From: Henricia sp. BOLD:AAB3569
Taxonomy: Eukaryota > Echinodermata > Asteroidea > Spinulosida > Echinasteridae
Direction of reading: 5' to 3'
DNA: 64,000 nucleotides
Assembly: GCA_037783545.1 (NCBI GenBank)
Contig: JBBELK010000328.1
Span: forward strand, 1 to 64,000
Position numbers and translations under genes: made by a program. The first letter of the stretch is position 1; each line of letters begins with the position of its first letter. The notes beneath the pieces are model-generated. The model saw only the letters and a list, made by a program, of their open reading frames with translations, ran no database searches and was not told the origin of the DNA. Below, piece after piece: positions 35,337 to 47,302 of the stretch.

Positions 35337-36227
35337 GAGAGGTTGCCTTTGCTGTACTTAAGTGTTTAAAGGAACTTACTAATGAGGGAATTGCTGGTTA
35401 AACTGATGTAAGGAACTCACTTAAGGAAGTAACTGAATGAACTTTAACCTCCAACGATGACGTCAGCCTACTGTACTATCGCTCCATTATTTCGCACGAA
35501 TGGAGAGATGAAGACAATGCGCCCCGAGATGAAAGAGCATCCAGCGCTCCATTCATGCAAATTACACGTATGGAGCGATAGAATAGATGGTAATACACAT
35601 CGTGAATACCTGTAACAAAGGTCGAGTTGATTGAATTTTAACATACTTAACAAATACGAGTTTTTCCAAAGCTAGTGCGTGTATCAAGACATTTACATGA
35701 GTAACTATACATATTATTTACATATTTTGAACACCCAGAACTTGTAAGTAAATTCAAGCACATTACATATACTTAACGCATACACAACGTCCAACGCAAA
35801 TATAACTTTTTAAAACCAGGTCCACAGGGTTTATGCACAGACTGAAAAGTGAAGATATTAAATTAAAATCTTTCCGAAATGTAGTCGAACCTAGTTATAA
35901 ATAAAAAGCTTGGTAATAGTTTACTTTAATACCTGCATCACATTTTGCTTAATACAGCCTATAGCCACCAAAATGTGCAGATCAGATAACAACAATTTGG
36001 GTTTTTCCATCAAATCTGCACTTGGGCCTACCGATGCTAGATGAGTCATTTTAAAGAAAAACATTGCTGATCAACTTCTCAACTCTTACCGTTCAAACTT
36101 TCATAAACGTTTTGGAAAGATTGTACTTTTACACCTATTATCGCTGCCGTCAGGAAATCATCAGAATCATCACACTTTAATGGAGATGGAAAAGAAAAGA
36201 AAAAATGCTGTTATTTTAAGGCCCCTG

Positions 36228-37874
36228 ATGAAATGGTTAGTCAATCCATGCTTATTCTCTAGTGGACATTTGAAATGGTTAGTCAATCCAGGCTTATTCT
36301 CTAGCAGACATTTTAAATGGTTAGTCAATCCATGCTTATTCTCTAGTGGACGTTTGAAATGGTTAGTCAATCCATGCTTATTCTCTAGTAGACATTTGAA
36401 ATGGTTAGTCAATCCAGGCTTATTCTCTAGTAGACATTTGAAATGGTTAGTCAATCCAGGCTTATTCTCTAGTGAACATTTGAAATGGTTAGTCAATCCA
36501 GGCTTATTCTCTAGTAGACATTTGAAATGGTTAGTCAATCCATGCTTATTCTCTAGTGGACATTTGAAATGGTTAGTCAATCCAGGCTTATTCTCTAGTG
36601 GACATTTGAAATGGTTAGTCAATCCATGCTTATCCTCTAGTGGACATTTGAAATGGTTAGTCAATCCAGGCTTATTCTCTAGTAGACATTTGAAATGGTT
36701 AGTCAATCCATGCTTATTCTCTAGTGCACATTTGAAATGGTTAGTCAATCCATGCTTATTCTCTAGTAGACATTTGAAATGGTTAGTCAATCCAGGCTTA
36801 TTCTCTAGTAGACATTTGAAAAGGTTAGTCAATCCATGCTTATTCTCTAGTGGACATTTGAAATGGTTAGTCAATCCATTCTTATTCTCTAGTGGACATT
36901 TTAAATGGTTAGTCAATCCAGGCTTATTCTCTAGCAGACATTTTAAATTGTTAGTCAATCCATGCTTATTCTCTAGTGGACATTTGAAATGGTTCGTCAA
37001 TCCATGCTTATTCTCTAGTAGACATTTGAAACGGTTAGTCAATCCAGGCTTATTCTCTAGTAGACATTTGAAATGGTTAGTCAATTCATGCTTATTCTCT
37101 AGTGGACTTTTTAAATGGTTAGTCACTCCAGGCTTATTCTCTAGTGAACATTTGAAATGGTTAGTCACTCCAGGCTTATTCTCTAGTGAACATTTGGAAT
37201 GGTTAGTAAATTCAGGCTTATTCTCTAGTAGACATTTGAAATGGTTAGTCAATCCATGCTTATTCTCTAGTGGACATTTGAAATGGTTAGTCAATCCAGG
37301 CTTATTCTCTAGTGGACATTTGAAATAGTTAGTCAATCCATGCTTATCCTCTAGTGGACATTTAAAATGGTTAGTCAATCCAGGCTTATTCTCTAGTAGA
37401 CATTTGAAATGGTTAGTCAATCCATGCTTATTCTCTAGTGGACATTTGAAATGGTTAGTCAATCCGTGCTTATTCTCTAGTAGACATTTGAAATGGTTAG
37501 TCAATCCAGGCTTATTCTCTAGTAGACATTTGAAAAGGTTAGTCAATCCATGCTTATTCTCTAGTGGACATTTGAAATGGTTAGTCAATCCATGCTTATT
37601 CTCTAGTGGATATTTGAAATGGTTAGTCAATCCAGGCTTAATCTCTAGTAGACATTTGAAATGGTTAGTCAAACCATGATTATTCTCTAGTGGACATTTG
37701 AAATGGTTAGTCAATCCAGGCTTATTCTCTAGTGGACATTTGAAATGGTTAGTCAATCCAGGCTTATTCTCTAGTGGACATTTGAAATGGTTAGTCAATC
37801 CATGCTTATTCTCTAGTGGACATTTCAAATGGTTAGTCAATCCATGCTTATTCTCTAGTGGACATTTCAAATGG
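36228..37874. repeat. Minisatellite, 42-bp unit, ~39 copies
   Basis: The unit contains ATGGTTAGTCAATCCA and CTTATTCTCTAGTGGACATT, with two alternating variant sites (CATGC/CAGGC and GTGG/GTAG). Because 42 is a multiple of three and the unit lacks stops, long frames appear on both strands (566 codons on minus, 382 on plus). Those are by-products. The array sits inside a dispersed repeat whose other copy (39960-40420) has only one such unit. Confidence 0.9.
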
Positions 37875-38280
37875 TAACTTTGGTTTGAAATAAAAAGAAG
37901 CGGCTTTCTTTTACCGTTTCAACCTTTTTTGCCAAAAGAGGGCGCTGTTTCATGACGTCAGGAACCCAACAGTGAAAAGTTAAGTAAGCATTAGAACTGT
38001 GTACCCACGTTTAAACCAATTTATTTATTCAGCTATAAACACCTTACAAATTAAGGAAATAAATTTTGAGGTATACAAAAATCCAGGGATAGCAGTTACT
38101 ATAAAATGTTGCATAACTTCAACCTTATAAAAATTATTACATATTTTAAATCACATGATCCCAGCTTATAGGTATTGGGCATCACCTTCTATGTGTGCCT
38201 TTAAGTAAAATATCTGGGTACTATATTACACCTGTTTGAACATTTCAATACGTGTAGGTTTCAGTAAATATCTAATTATG
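37875..38280. repeat. 3' flank of the minisatellite-bearing dispersed repeat
   Basis: The blocks AAGAAGCGGCTTTCTTTTAC and GACGTCAGGAACCCAACAGT, and further parts to about 38250, match 40080-40420 in order and orientation. The two regions are therefore diverged copies of one element. Confidence 0.7.
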
Positions 38281-38639
38281 TTTAACCATTATAATTCCCA
38301 TTTGTTAATCCGTAAATGCCACATCTTCTGTGTAAACACATTGACCCCCACATCTCAGGCAAGTCAGTGTATTGCTATGATAGATGGTATTCGCAAACCA
38401 TGAAAGTCATTGTCCTTTGTTTTTCTTCTAAAAGAATAATGGAACACACTGTACGCAAACACAATGGATGTTACACGTGAGCGTGAACCAGTAACCATAG
38501 CAATAGTCCAGTGACCCCGAAGTGACGTCACGATTTTGCCCGCGAAACGAGCATGCGCAGGTTGTCTAATTTGGAACTGTCCAAAATATTTCTGCTTTGT
38601 TGTCCGCAATCTTGGGAAGTACCCTTCTGATTAATAATA

Positions 38640-38772
38640 ATGCACCTATCAATATCCCCCCCCCCCAGCCCCAGCCCCAGCCCCCCCCCCCCCCCCCCCC
38701 CCCCCCGCGCTGCGAAAAGTGACAATCCCCATCCCTTAGGTGTGGGGGGGGGGGAACAATTGATAGGTGCAT
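38640..38772. repeat. Small inverted-repeat element with facing C and G runs
   Basis: The ends are ATGCACCTATCAAT and its reverse complement. Between them lie long C tracts near the left end and a G tract near the right end. The C and G runs could pair with each other or form quadruplex or i-motif structures. Confidence 0.6.
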
Positions 38773-38817
38773 AATACATGTACATTTTAAATTGTAGAAG
38801 GTATGTAATAGCTACTC

Positions 38818-39953
38818 TTATAGACCGTATCAAATAGCCGCCATTTCGTGAGGCACCTTTTGTTACTTAAACCGTTCAACAATGGAAGCACAATATGTGC
38901 AACCATGCATGTCCTCAAGGAACAGAGAAACTGCCCCACTTAATGGCCCGGTCACACATAGACAACGCACGGGGGACGCACGGCCTGCGCATTGAAAATT
39001 TGCAATTTTGGCCAGTGCGTTGTCGTTCGCTAGGTGTGCGTCATTATGCGTTACTCGTTCGTCGAGCGCGTTGGACCAACGTTATGCATTCGACGTCATT
39101 CGCTGTGTGCGTCGGGATTTTTTTTGTGCATGTACAAAAATGTGCGCGGAGCTCGACGCATGAATGTACACGTCAAAAGGACGCCAGACACGCGCAGAGC
39201 GCGCTAGACCAACGTCAGACATAAGCGGAGCGCTATCTGTGTATTCGTTTGTAAGTTCGGCGGCTGAGGTCTAGCGAACGCCTAGTGCACACCTAGCGCA
39301 CACCTAGCGTGCTTCAAACGCATGCCCAGCGAACATGCGGCGAATATGAGCGTGCTGAACGGGTCTCTAACGCACCCAACGTTCTTCTTGCGTGTTCCTA
39401 GCGTATACCTGGCGTGTACGTAGCGTGTACGTAGCGTGTACGTAGCGTGTAGTCATAGGGTAAATAAGCGGGTCCCGCACCACCTCCACATCACTTCTTC
39501 TCTGACCCTCATGGGTGATGACAGAGGTTCCTACTGATCGTGTCTAGAAGAGCCACCTCAGAAGATGAAATACGATTTACGAGCCGACGCTTTTTATAGG
39601 CACAGTCACGTGACCGCTGCCGTTCGCGGGCTGTGCGTTGAGCGCGCGGTGCATGCGCTGGCCATTCGTCCCACACGCTAGAAACACGTGATGCATTCGT
39701 TGGGGTTTTTGACATGTGCGCTCTGTATACGGTCTGTATGCGCTTTGTATGCGCCCAGTATACGCGCAGCGCGTCAGCAACACGCTATGCATTCGGTGTC
39801 AGCTCGCTAGCCTCTCCTAAATCCTGACAAAAGTTGGGCGCACAACGACGCACTGATCCTATTTTCCATTTGTTGCTGAATTTTCAGTGCGCGGGCCGTG
39901 CGTCGTCTATGTGTGACCGGGCCATTATGGCGGCTATTCGATACGGTCTATAG
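38818..39953. mobile_element. Outer inverted-repeat element
   Basis: Inverted ends of ~27 bp (TATAGACCGTATC and AATAGCCGCCAT, with one mismatch) bound the region. The CpG-rich MITE at 38942-39926 is nested just inside the right end. Whether outer and inner ends belong to one element or two is open. Confidence 0.55.
38942..39926. mobile_element. CpG-rich MITE with ~50-bp terminal inverted repeats
   Basis: The left end starts AATGGCCCGGTCACACATAG, and the right end is its near-perfect inverse for ~50 bp. The 985-bp body has no coding frame and is unusually rich in CG dinucleotides (GCGTGTACGTA repeated four times near 39411-39450). It looks like a non-autonomous DNA transposon. The superfamily is not assigned. 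Confidence 0.72.
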
Positions 39954-39959
39954 CACTGT

Positions 39960-40420
39960 TGCAATTCTTACCACTGCCATCAGGAAATCATCTCGCTTAA
40001 ATGCCGTTATTGTTAAGGGCCCTGATGAAATAATTAGTAATATGTGCTTATTCTTCACAAAGTGGACATCTGAAATGTTAAAATAACAAGAAGCAGCCTT
40101 CTTTTAACATTTCAACTTTTTTGCCAAAAGAGGCCGGTGCTGTTTCACGACGTCAGGAACTCACCAGTGAAAAGTTAAAGGGACACATTGCCTTTAATTT
40201 CGCCAAGATTGCCATTTGGAAATGTTCCTTATACCTATGAAGAGTTGTTCATGCAATGTGTGGTATTGGGCATCACCTTTTATATGTGTTTTTAAGTAAA
40301 ATCAATGTGTGGTATTGGGCATCACCTTTTATATGTGTTTTTAAGTAAAATATCTGGGTACTTATAACACCTGTTTAAACATTTTAATATGTGTAGGTTT
40401 CAGTAAATAGCTTCTGTGTA
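39960..40420. repeat. Second copy of the minisatellite host repeat (one unit only)
   Basis: This matches the flanks of the 36228-37874 array on both sides (CAGGAAATCAT, CCCTGATGAAAT, TTTTGCCAAAAGAGG) but has a single, diverged version of the 42-bp unit. A ~49-bp segment at 40253-40301 is duplicated directly next to itself. Confidence 0.7.
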
Positions 40421-41165
40421 ACACATTATATTACCTTTTGTTCATCCGTAAATTCCAAGCATACATTTTCTGTGTAAACACACACACATTGAAACCACTG
40501 TATCATTTACAATGAATTTTACTTCATGAGTTGACAAAAAAAGCAACTAAATTTGTTGCAAAATGCATTACAAGCAAGCATTTTCTTTTTCTGTTTTTAT
40601 TTATAATTCTAATGAACCTGTGTGTGAAACATACTGACATAGCAGATGGGTCTATTACCACGAAGTTGGAGCAGAATGGCAAATACGTAATCAGCAAGTT
40701 GTTATCTATATAATGCTGGTGCATGATATGGTTGCTTTACCCGTTCTGTGATAGTTTTTTTTGAGTCTTCAGTCTTTATAAAGTTTAGCCATTTTAAATT
40801 ATTTGACAAAATGATGCTGATGTAACAGGGACGCCACACTAATTTACCTCAATTTACTCCATCCTTGAAAGTGATCTTGATAAATTTGACAGTTCTCGAT
40901 CTAAACAATCATTTGTAATTTTAATGAATGTTCATGTTTTTTAAAACACCAAATGTCACACCTACATTTGCACAAAATTCCATTTAGTTGACTGATAATG
41001 CTATATTTTGTCACACATAATGGAGGTTTTTTAAGTATGTCATTGAGCCGTTGGTATTTCTGATGAAATTCGTAAGTCCAAGGGTAATAAGGTCTCTAGT
41101 GTAACAGGGGAAAACCGTATCCCAACTTCATGGAATGACCCAGATAAACTCATAACAAAAATTTT
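40421..41165. other. Region 3' of the receptor gene; probable 3' UTR, end not determined
   Basis: It lies just past the receptor's stop codon on the minus strand. One candidate polyadenylation hexamer (AATAAA on the minus strand) is near 40596. No other gene is seen. Confidence 0.3.
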
Positions 41166-41387
41166 CTACTGTTGGGTTCCAGAAATGGACATATCAAAGT
41201 TTGTGGTGTGCACAGTTGACTGTGATGTGGCCACAGAGCGAGACACTTGGTCCAGATCATAGGAGGGTTGACTGGTAAGACTAGTCTTGTTACAGTCAAG
41301 GCCACAGCAGAGGCGCCTGATGTAAGGTGAGGCGGCGGTACGGACTTCCTCACGGCGAGCGCAGAACATGATGAACACGATGACGCC
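41166..41387 (-). CDS. Adhesion GPCR, last exon: end of TM7 and cytoplasmic tail
   Basis: The acceptor is TTCTTAG at 41388 and the phase is 0. It encodes 73 residues beginning GVIVFIMFCARREEVR, the usual end of TM7 followed by basic helix 8. It runs into a short tail rich in Ser and Thr ending ISGTQQ and a TAG stop. Two Cys pairs after TM7 are possible lipid-attachment sites. No PDZ-binding consensus is evident at the end. Confidence 0.88.
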   Translation of the reverse strand, partial: GVIVFIMFCARREEVRTAASPYIRRLCCGLDCNKTSLTSQPSYDLDQVSRSVATSQSTVHTTNFDMSISGTQQ

Positions 41388-41480
41388 CTAAGAACAACGA
41401 ATCAAGTTTTTATAGCGTGAGTTTTCGGCCTGTCCCCGAGAAACGCACTTAGTGTGAGTCAAATTTTTTTTTTTTAAATT

Positions 41481-42350
41481 ACCTGTTGTGTTTTAGTGTA
41501 CCAATATTTATATGAGATGTTTTGACATGTATTTTGGATAAGTTCTCCTGTGTATTTTGGTAGCAGTTTAATTAAATTATGTTTCATGCATGACCGCACA
41601 TGATGAAAATAAGGGTGTCGGGTGGAACACGACTTGCGCCAACTGATCAGAATTGAATCAAGAGAATAAAACAAAACCCCAAAAAACTTGCCTTTGTTTA
41701 GGTTGTGGCTTGTCACTGTGGCTTGGTATTTACGAACAATTGAGTGGCACGAGTTAGACGTCTTGCATTAGGAAATTGCTGGCGAAAGCTTTGGAACACA
41801 GTCGTGGCACTTTGTGTGCGGTGGAATTCACTTACCATGTAGGCCCTTTGCTGGGGTGTGAGCCGAGGACGAGCCATGTTTTAAGATGAAGAATAGCCCA
41901 CAAGATGTTTCATTGTACGTATGTTCAACGAGGCTCTGTTGAGTCTTGACAACCACCAAATCAGATCACTGGTTCAAATCCTTTTTCCAAGCCATACTGA
42001 ATTGGCGCAATTCATGTTCCACCTGATACTCATGGCTCTATAGGGGGGAGTTTGTGTCCATCTCAAATGTACGAAGTCACCCATGATTTTATTGTTGTAC
42101 ATACCAAGACCTTTCAAAAAAGTTTGGGTGTCATGCCCAAATCTGTATACATTTTGCTACAGACCCCCACGAATTTTTGCGCTTACCCCCCACGGAGAAA
42201 TATTATTTTCTCAATAAATTGGCCAATACACAACCAATCTTGACAAACAATGTATCTTTTCCCATTGTTTCAGAGTCAAGGATCATGGTAGGATTGGTTA
42301 TGTTATGAATGGAGTCATTATATGATGTCATAAATATGTTAATTAGGTTC
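41481..42350. repeat. Left arm of a large inverted repeat
   Basis: This matches 44630-45120 in inverted orientation in two blocks (41481-41620 and 42028-42350). The block between them is a separate inserted MITE. It lies within the last intron of the receptor gene. Confidence 0.8.
41621..42023. mobile_element. MITE nested in the left arm (403 bp)
   Basis: The ends are GGTGGAACACGACTTGCGCC and its inverse, with two mismatches. The opposite arm of the inverted repeat lacks this segment, giving an empty-site comparison that supports insertion. No coding frame is seen. Confidence 0.75.
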
Positions 42351-42360
42351 AGAATTTTCA

Positions 42361-43790
42361 TTAAAATGCATTATGCAGTACGATATGTGGCAGACTATAT
42401 AGAATACCCCCTTTCATTATTCCCCTCTCATTGTTCCCACATTGTGTCGCAAACATCCAAGGGATTTTAAAGGAATGTTTTTACACTGGGGTAACGAATC
42501 AATTTTACCGGAACTGCAAAATTCAGAATTGTAAAGATAATACATGTAAATGTAGTTGAGACAATACCTATACATGTATTTAAAAAAAAAAAAGATCTAT
42601 AATCTTATTCTGACAAAAAGATTCAGGAGGCTCTTAGATGTATCATTTTGTATCAGTCTGTAATATGTGTGGACAGATCTGGTGGCAAGACTGACTTCTC
42701 AAGCCTCCATAGGAGCCACTGGGGTAGGGTGCGCCACTCTATCTGAAGTACATATAGAGAACCTGCATTTGTATGCATTTATATCGATCATCTCTAGAGG
42801 TCAGCTCTTGGACCTGGAGGAAATCAAAGAAGCGATTCCAAAGTGGTTGGTTCGTGCCTTGTTATTCACACTGTACTCAACAAACTTCTATTCTTATCAA
42901 GAATTGGCATTTTAAGAATATTGCATTTCTTTGATGAAAGAGGATGCACCAGATGCATTTGTATTTTATTGTTCTTGCATAAGTGTTGGTGCCCTACCGA
43001 CAAGACTGCTAAAGTGAAAATGTCACCGTCTGTGTGTTGCCAAGGTTAGTAGGTTACCGGGTCTAAACCTAAAACCAGTGAACAATCTTAATGCAGCTTA
43101 GCAATGGACGTTTCAAAACATGACGTATTCACTTCAGCAGTCTAGTCGAGATATTTACAGCTGCACATAACTGCATGTAAATGTGAGGCCGGAATGTGGC
43201 AAACCATTGTTTACCAATTGCGTTTCAAACATCCAAAACATTTCCAAGGAACTCCTTTCAGTTTTTAGGGGTGTTGGTGCGTTAACAAAATAAAGAGTGT
43301 GTTGAGATAAGCGGTCCGTTTGCCACATATCGTGCTGGGGTATATCTTCCGCAACACTCGTTGAAAACTTTCTGCAATGGGGGCGAGCGTACAACATGTA
43401 TAATCTAATCTGCCACATGTTGCCTTTAATTGCTGCACCCATCCCCAGTCAGCAGGACTTTGTGTTTTTGGCTAGCACACTACATGCAGCCTAGGCTGCC
43501 TGGCAGGCAACATGCTTGGCGTGTTGAAGGAGGGCTGCTTTAGATTGAAGAATAGCTTCATATCAGCGGCAGCATATATAAGGAAAGTGACGCCTAGGGG
43601 AAACCTTGAAATTACACCCCTGTCCAAACATCTGACACACATTATTTAGATAAATTTACCTTTACCATAATATCAACTCGTTAATCACGTACAAAGGTAC
43701 AAAAAATGTACGAAGTTGTAACATATTCCTTGCTTTCATTGAAGTGCCAGATCAAGGATTGGTGTCCCTCGGGAAAATAATTATGGCACC
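42361..43790. other. Intronic DNA, nothing recognised
   Basis: Single-copy-looking intron sequence between the inverted arms. Short frames at 42667-42915 and 43155-43442 have no recognisable domain. Confidence 0.5.
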
Positions 43791-43794
43791 ATTA

Positions 43795-44210
43795 CACCAC
43801 ATTACAAGGCTAAAGGGTGCTGTCATACTATGGCCCCGCCAAAAGGCGCCTTCTCACCATAGCACACGGCGAAATGGCAACATTACACCATAGCGCATAG
43901 CAAAAGGCGCTGTCACACCTTAAGGCATCATTAAGGGCACATTCCCAAAGGGCGCTGTCACACCATGTAAGATGCCGCTAAAGGGCACCATTTCAACAGA
44001 GCGTGCGACTAAAGAGTGCTAGTAACACCATAATGAGCTGCTGAAGGGCGCCTTCCACCACAGGGTACGGGCTAAAGGTTGTTGTGATTGTGACACCATG
44101 TACCAGCATAGGGTGCGGCTAAACGGTGCTGTCACATCGTAAGCGCCGTTAAAAAGCGCCTTCCCACCATCCCACTATAGGACGCAGCTAAAGGGCCAGA
44201 TATTTAGGTC
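43795..44210. repeat. Degenerate tandem repeat, ~30-40 bp unit
   Basis: The phrase GGCTAAAGGGCGCTGTCACA followed by CCATA recurs about ten times with many changes. The AAAGGGCGC and TCACACCAT words are best kept. It is an old, decayed minisatellite in the intron. Confidence 0.7.
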
Positions 44211-44629
44211 TTTTGTCAATTAATTTGAACATCGGTACTAGCGCAACTAGTACCGATATAATATAGATATTACCAGCGTTGTAATAGCATTGCCGATAAA
44301 GCCGTGCCTCTATTATTCTGTAATTTTCAATATTTTTCCCGACAGCACCATGAATTTGCCGAAGAAAATAAATATTAGACGGTATCACACCATGCACCCT
44401 CTAGCTGTGCCGCTGACATGTATTCAGTATTCATAATCCAAATTATGATTCTAGCAGTCAACCTAGACAGTTTTTTGAACATTCTAATCAATGTATGCAT
44501 ATTCAATGACTACTTATATGAGGCTGCGTTAACTGTAAATTTATTCTTGGAGTAAATGGGTAACATTGGAGAAGATGTCATGTTTGTCAAAAGTGGTTGT
44601 GGATTGGCACATCGTGCTGCATAGTACGC

Positions 44630-45120
44630 ATTTTTATGACAATTAACTTAATTTGCATATTTATGACATCATAATTGATTTCATTCATAACTCAACCAAT
44701 TCCTGCATGATCATTGACCCTGAAAATATGGGAAAAGATACCTTGTTTGTCAAGATTGGTTGTGTATTGGCCGATTTATTGAGAAAATAAGATTTTCTTC
44801 GTCGGGGGTAAGCGGATATCTTCGAGGGGTCTACACAATTTCTTTACAGATTTGGGCGCGACACCCAAACTTTTTTGAAAGGTCTTGGTACGTACAACAA
44901 TAAAATCATGGGTTACTTCGTACATTTGAGATGGACACGAACTCCCCCACCCCCTAGAGCCTGGACTGTGACACCCTTATTTGCCTCATGTGCGGTCATT
45001 CATGACACAATTTAATTAAACTGCTACCAAAAGACACAGGAGAACTTATCCAAAATACAATGTATGTCAAAACATCTCATATAAATATTGGTACACTAAA
45101 ACACAACAAGTAATTTTAAA
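44630..45120. repeat. Right arm of the large inverted repeat
   Basis: This is the inverse of the left arm, including the blocks TTGGTACACTAAAACACAAC, GTACGAAGT and CTTTCAAAAAAGTTTGGGTG. It lacks the 403-bp insertion. Confidence 0.8.
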
Positions 45121-45373
45121 AGTGTATACATGTATTATATTGTTTACTCGCACTGTAGTGCATATACCCCAACGGTACGTACCGCAACGTGGGCAAAATT
45201 ACTTCCACTTAACATTGTTTGGACTGACACAATATTTTTTTATTCATGTAAATTACAGTCGCCCACTGTAGGCTCGCCATCGGCATGCTCGGTGGTCGAG
45301 TGGTCAAGACGGAGTCGGAACGCGAGGTGTACGGCCGGCTTTAGAGACGGCTATATATTGTTGCATCACTATC

Positions 45374-45938
45374 TTAAAGGGCCCCTTAGGATTTTTGTCA
45401 ATGAAATATATGCTTTAAAACCACTCTACTCGGTTAAAGTCATAAAAATCCTATTTGGAGCTTGCTTTGGGGGTTAAAACAAAGGTTTTTAGTTTTTATG
45501 ATAATGAAAAAATGCATATTCATGACCAATGTCACGATGTCACAAGAGGCAAACACAGGAAAATCACATTCAACTGTGCACAAAAGATTCCAATTTTCCT
45601 GAAACTTTTGTAATCCATGGCTGTTTGAGTTTGTTTTAATGTTGCCTGCTGTAAGCCATGACAAAACTAGGGGTAGAAACTGCAGCAATTTGCCACAAGT
45701 CCAACTTGAAGTCTTATGTTTTTTCTTAACTTTTTCCTTCTGTCTTCCTTATGTGATGCACTCAAAACAGCGCCCTCTGTCATTGATTTATTGCAGTGAA
45801 ATCTTCAAAGTTGAAAAAGGCCACCTTTTATTGATTTTACATCCAAACGAACAATAGTATGTCTTGCTGAACAAGTAATCCGTCATTATGAAGCAAAGCG
45901 TAGGCACAAAGTTGTTTAGCATGTCACAGGCCCTTTAA
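45374..45938. mobile_element. Possible MITE with TTAA borders
   Basis: TTAAAGGGCC at the left and its inverse GGCCCTTTAA at the right enclose ~565 bp of non-coding DNA. TTAA borders are typical of piggyBac-type insertion, but the inverted ends are short, so this is tentative. Confidence 0.4.
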
Positions 45939-46422
45939 GCAAACTCTGGCCCTGCAGTTGAGACAGGTTGAGACGCATTTTCAGTTGCTTACCGTTAACG
46001 ATGTCTATGAAGTAGCCTGGTTAACAGAAAATAGGCTGTTAAAGCAGCTCTATGAAATTGGCCCGAGGTCAATACATGGGCATTTGGTTTTCAGTCAATA
46101 ATGCTGTTGACTTGGTAAATGAAATAAATAAACTGTGATAATATTGATGAATACATTAAAGGACCATAACCAAAAAAATGGATTTCGTTATAAATCCATT
46201 AATCAATACCTTCCCAAAATCCATGGGAAGAAAACAGAAAATTTGCAATCTCCAATTTGGATGTGGAAGCAAACAGGTCGGTGTGATCACTGCACTGTAT
46301 TATGGAATAGATCAATTAGTTTACAAACCAGCGATGGTTTGTTGACGATAACCTTGAAAATATACGGATTGAGGCTTGAGAGCACGAAAAAGGTATATGG
46401 TATCAAGATCTCGGCACCCATG

Positions 46423-47168
46423 CACTCTTAAAATTAAAGTGTTGAATTTTAACCATATTCTGTTGTTGGGACAATGCAACTTGATAAAAGTTGAAAAGTG
46501 TTGTTTCAACAGTTGACATTTGTTAATGCAACCATTTCCCTTTGTTGATTCAACTTTTTAAAATTAGTTAAATTAAGTCTTGCATTTTGTGCAGATCGCG
46601 CGGAGATAATTTTCCTCGTAAATTTTACTGGAAAATGCATTGTTTTAAGCTTTACGTTGTAACCACACACTGCCTAATTTCAAATGTATGTACTTTTGTA
46701 TATAAAACCCATTTATAATCTAAAAAGGTAATATTTTTAAGAAATAACAGAACAATGTGGTTTCCAATGTCCGCCAACCGTGACTACATGCGAATGAAAT
46801 TCAAGGAGCATATATATGTCAAGCGTCCTTACTATACCCAATAAGAGGAAGTGACTGGTATCAAGATCCCTGGAACTTCAGGTAATATGTAATTACGCAT
46901 TGAAAATATTCTGATAACGTCATTAATTCAGATTGTCATAATAAAGGTGTCGTATGTACAATAGACAACGTCCCCCGACGTTCAGCTATTTTAAAATGTT
47001 AATTTAACAATATAAATAGTTGCATTACAACACATTGAACAGGTTAAAAATTCAACCATTTCGAAAGTGTTGATTTAACTTTTTAAGAGTAGTCACTGAC
47101 CGCACACTTTGATCATGTTAAATCCAGCATTCATTACGTTGTATTTAACAGTCTAGTTTTAAGAGTGT
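46423..47168. mobile_element. Possible MITE with CACTCTTAAAA ends
   Basis: The left end CACTCTTAAAA and right end TTTTAAGAGTG are exact inverses. Further inverted AT-rich blocks (GTGTTGAATTTTAACC and its kin) lie inside. There is no coding frame. It sits in the last intron, ~130 bases from the TM5-7 exon. Confidence 0.5.
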
Positions 47169-47302
47169 GGGAAAAATGGGGGCTCAAAAATGTGATCTGG
47201 TCACGCTACTTTAATTCTTAGAAAACTGTGATTTTTTGTCAGTGTCGTGCAACAATTTAAAAAGGTTTCAGCCACGTATGATTATATCACTTCTCCACGT
47301 AC

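Noticed and set aside
36170..37870. Long open frames on both strands (566 and 382 codons) of repeated 14-residue units
   Set aside because: Both strands are open because a 42-bp stop-free unit is tandemly repeated. The paralogous repeat at 39960 has one unit and no frame, so no protein is supported.
36228..37874. CRISPR array
   Set aside because: The units are contiguous with no unique spacers, and the setting is animal nuclear DNA.
42667..42915. 82-codon frame in the last receptor intron
   Set aside because: It has no domain, is antisense to the gene, and has no splice sites joining it to receptor exons.
45290..45360. tRNA gene (GGTGGTCGAGTGGTCAAGAC)
   Set aside because: Only a D-arm-like word is present. 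Box B and the acceptor pairing are missing, so it is at most a SINE remnant.
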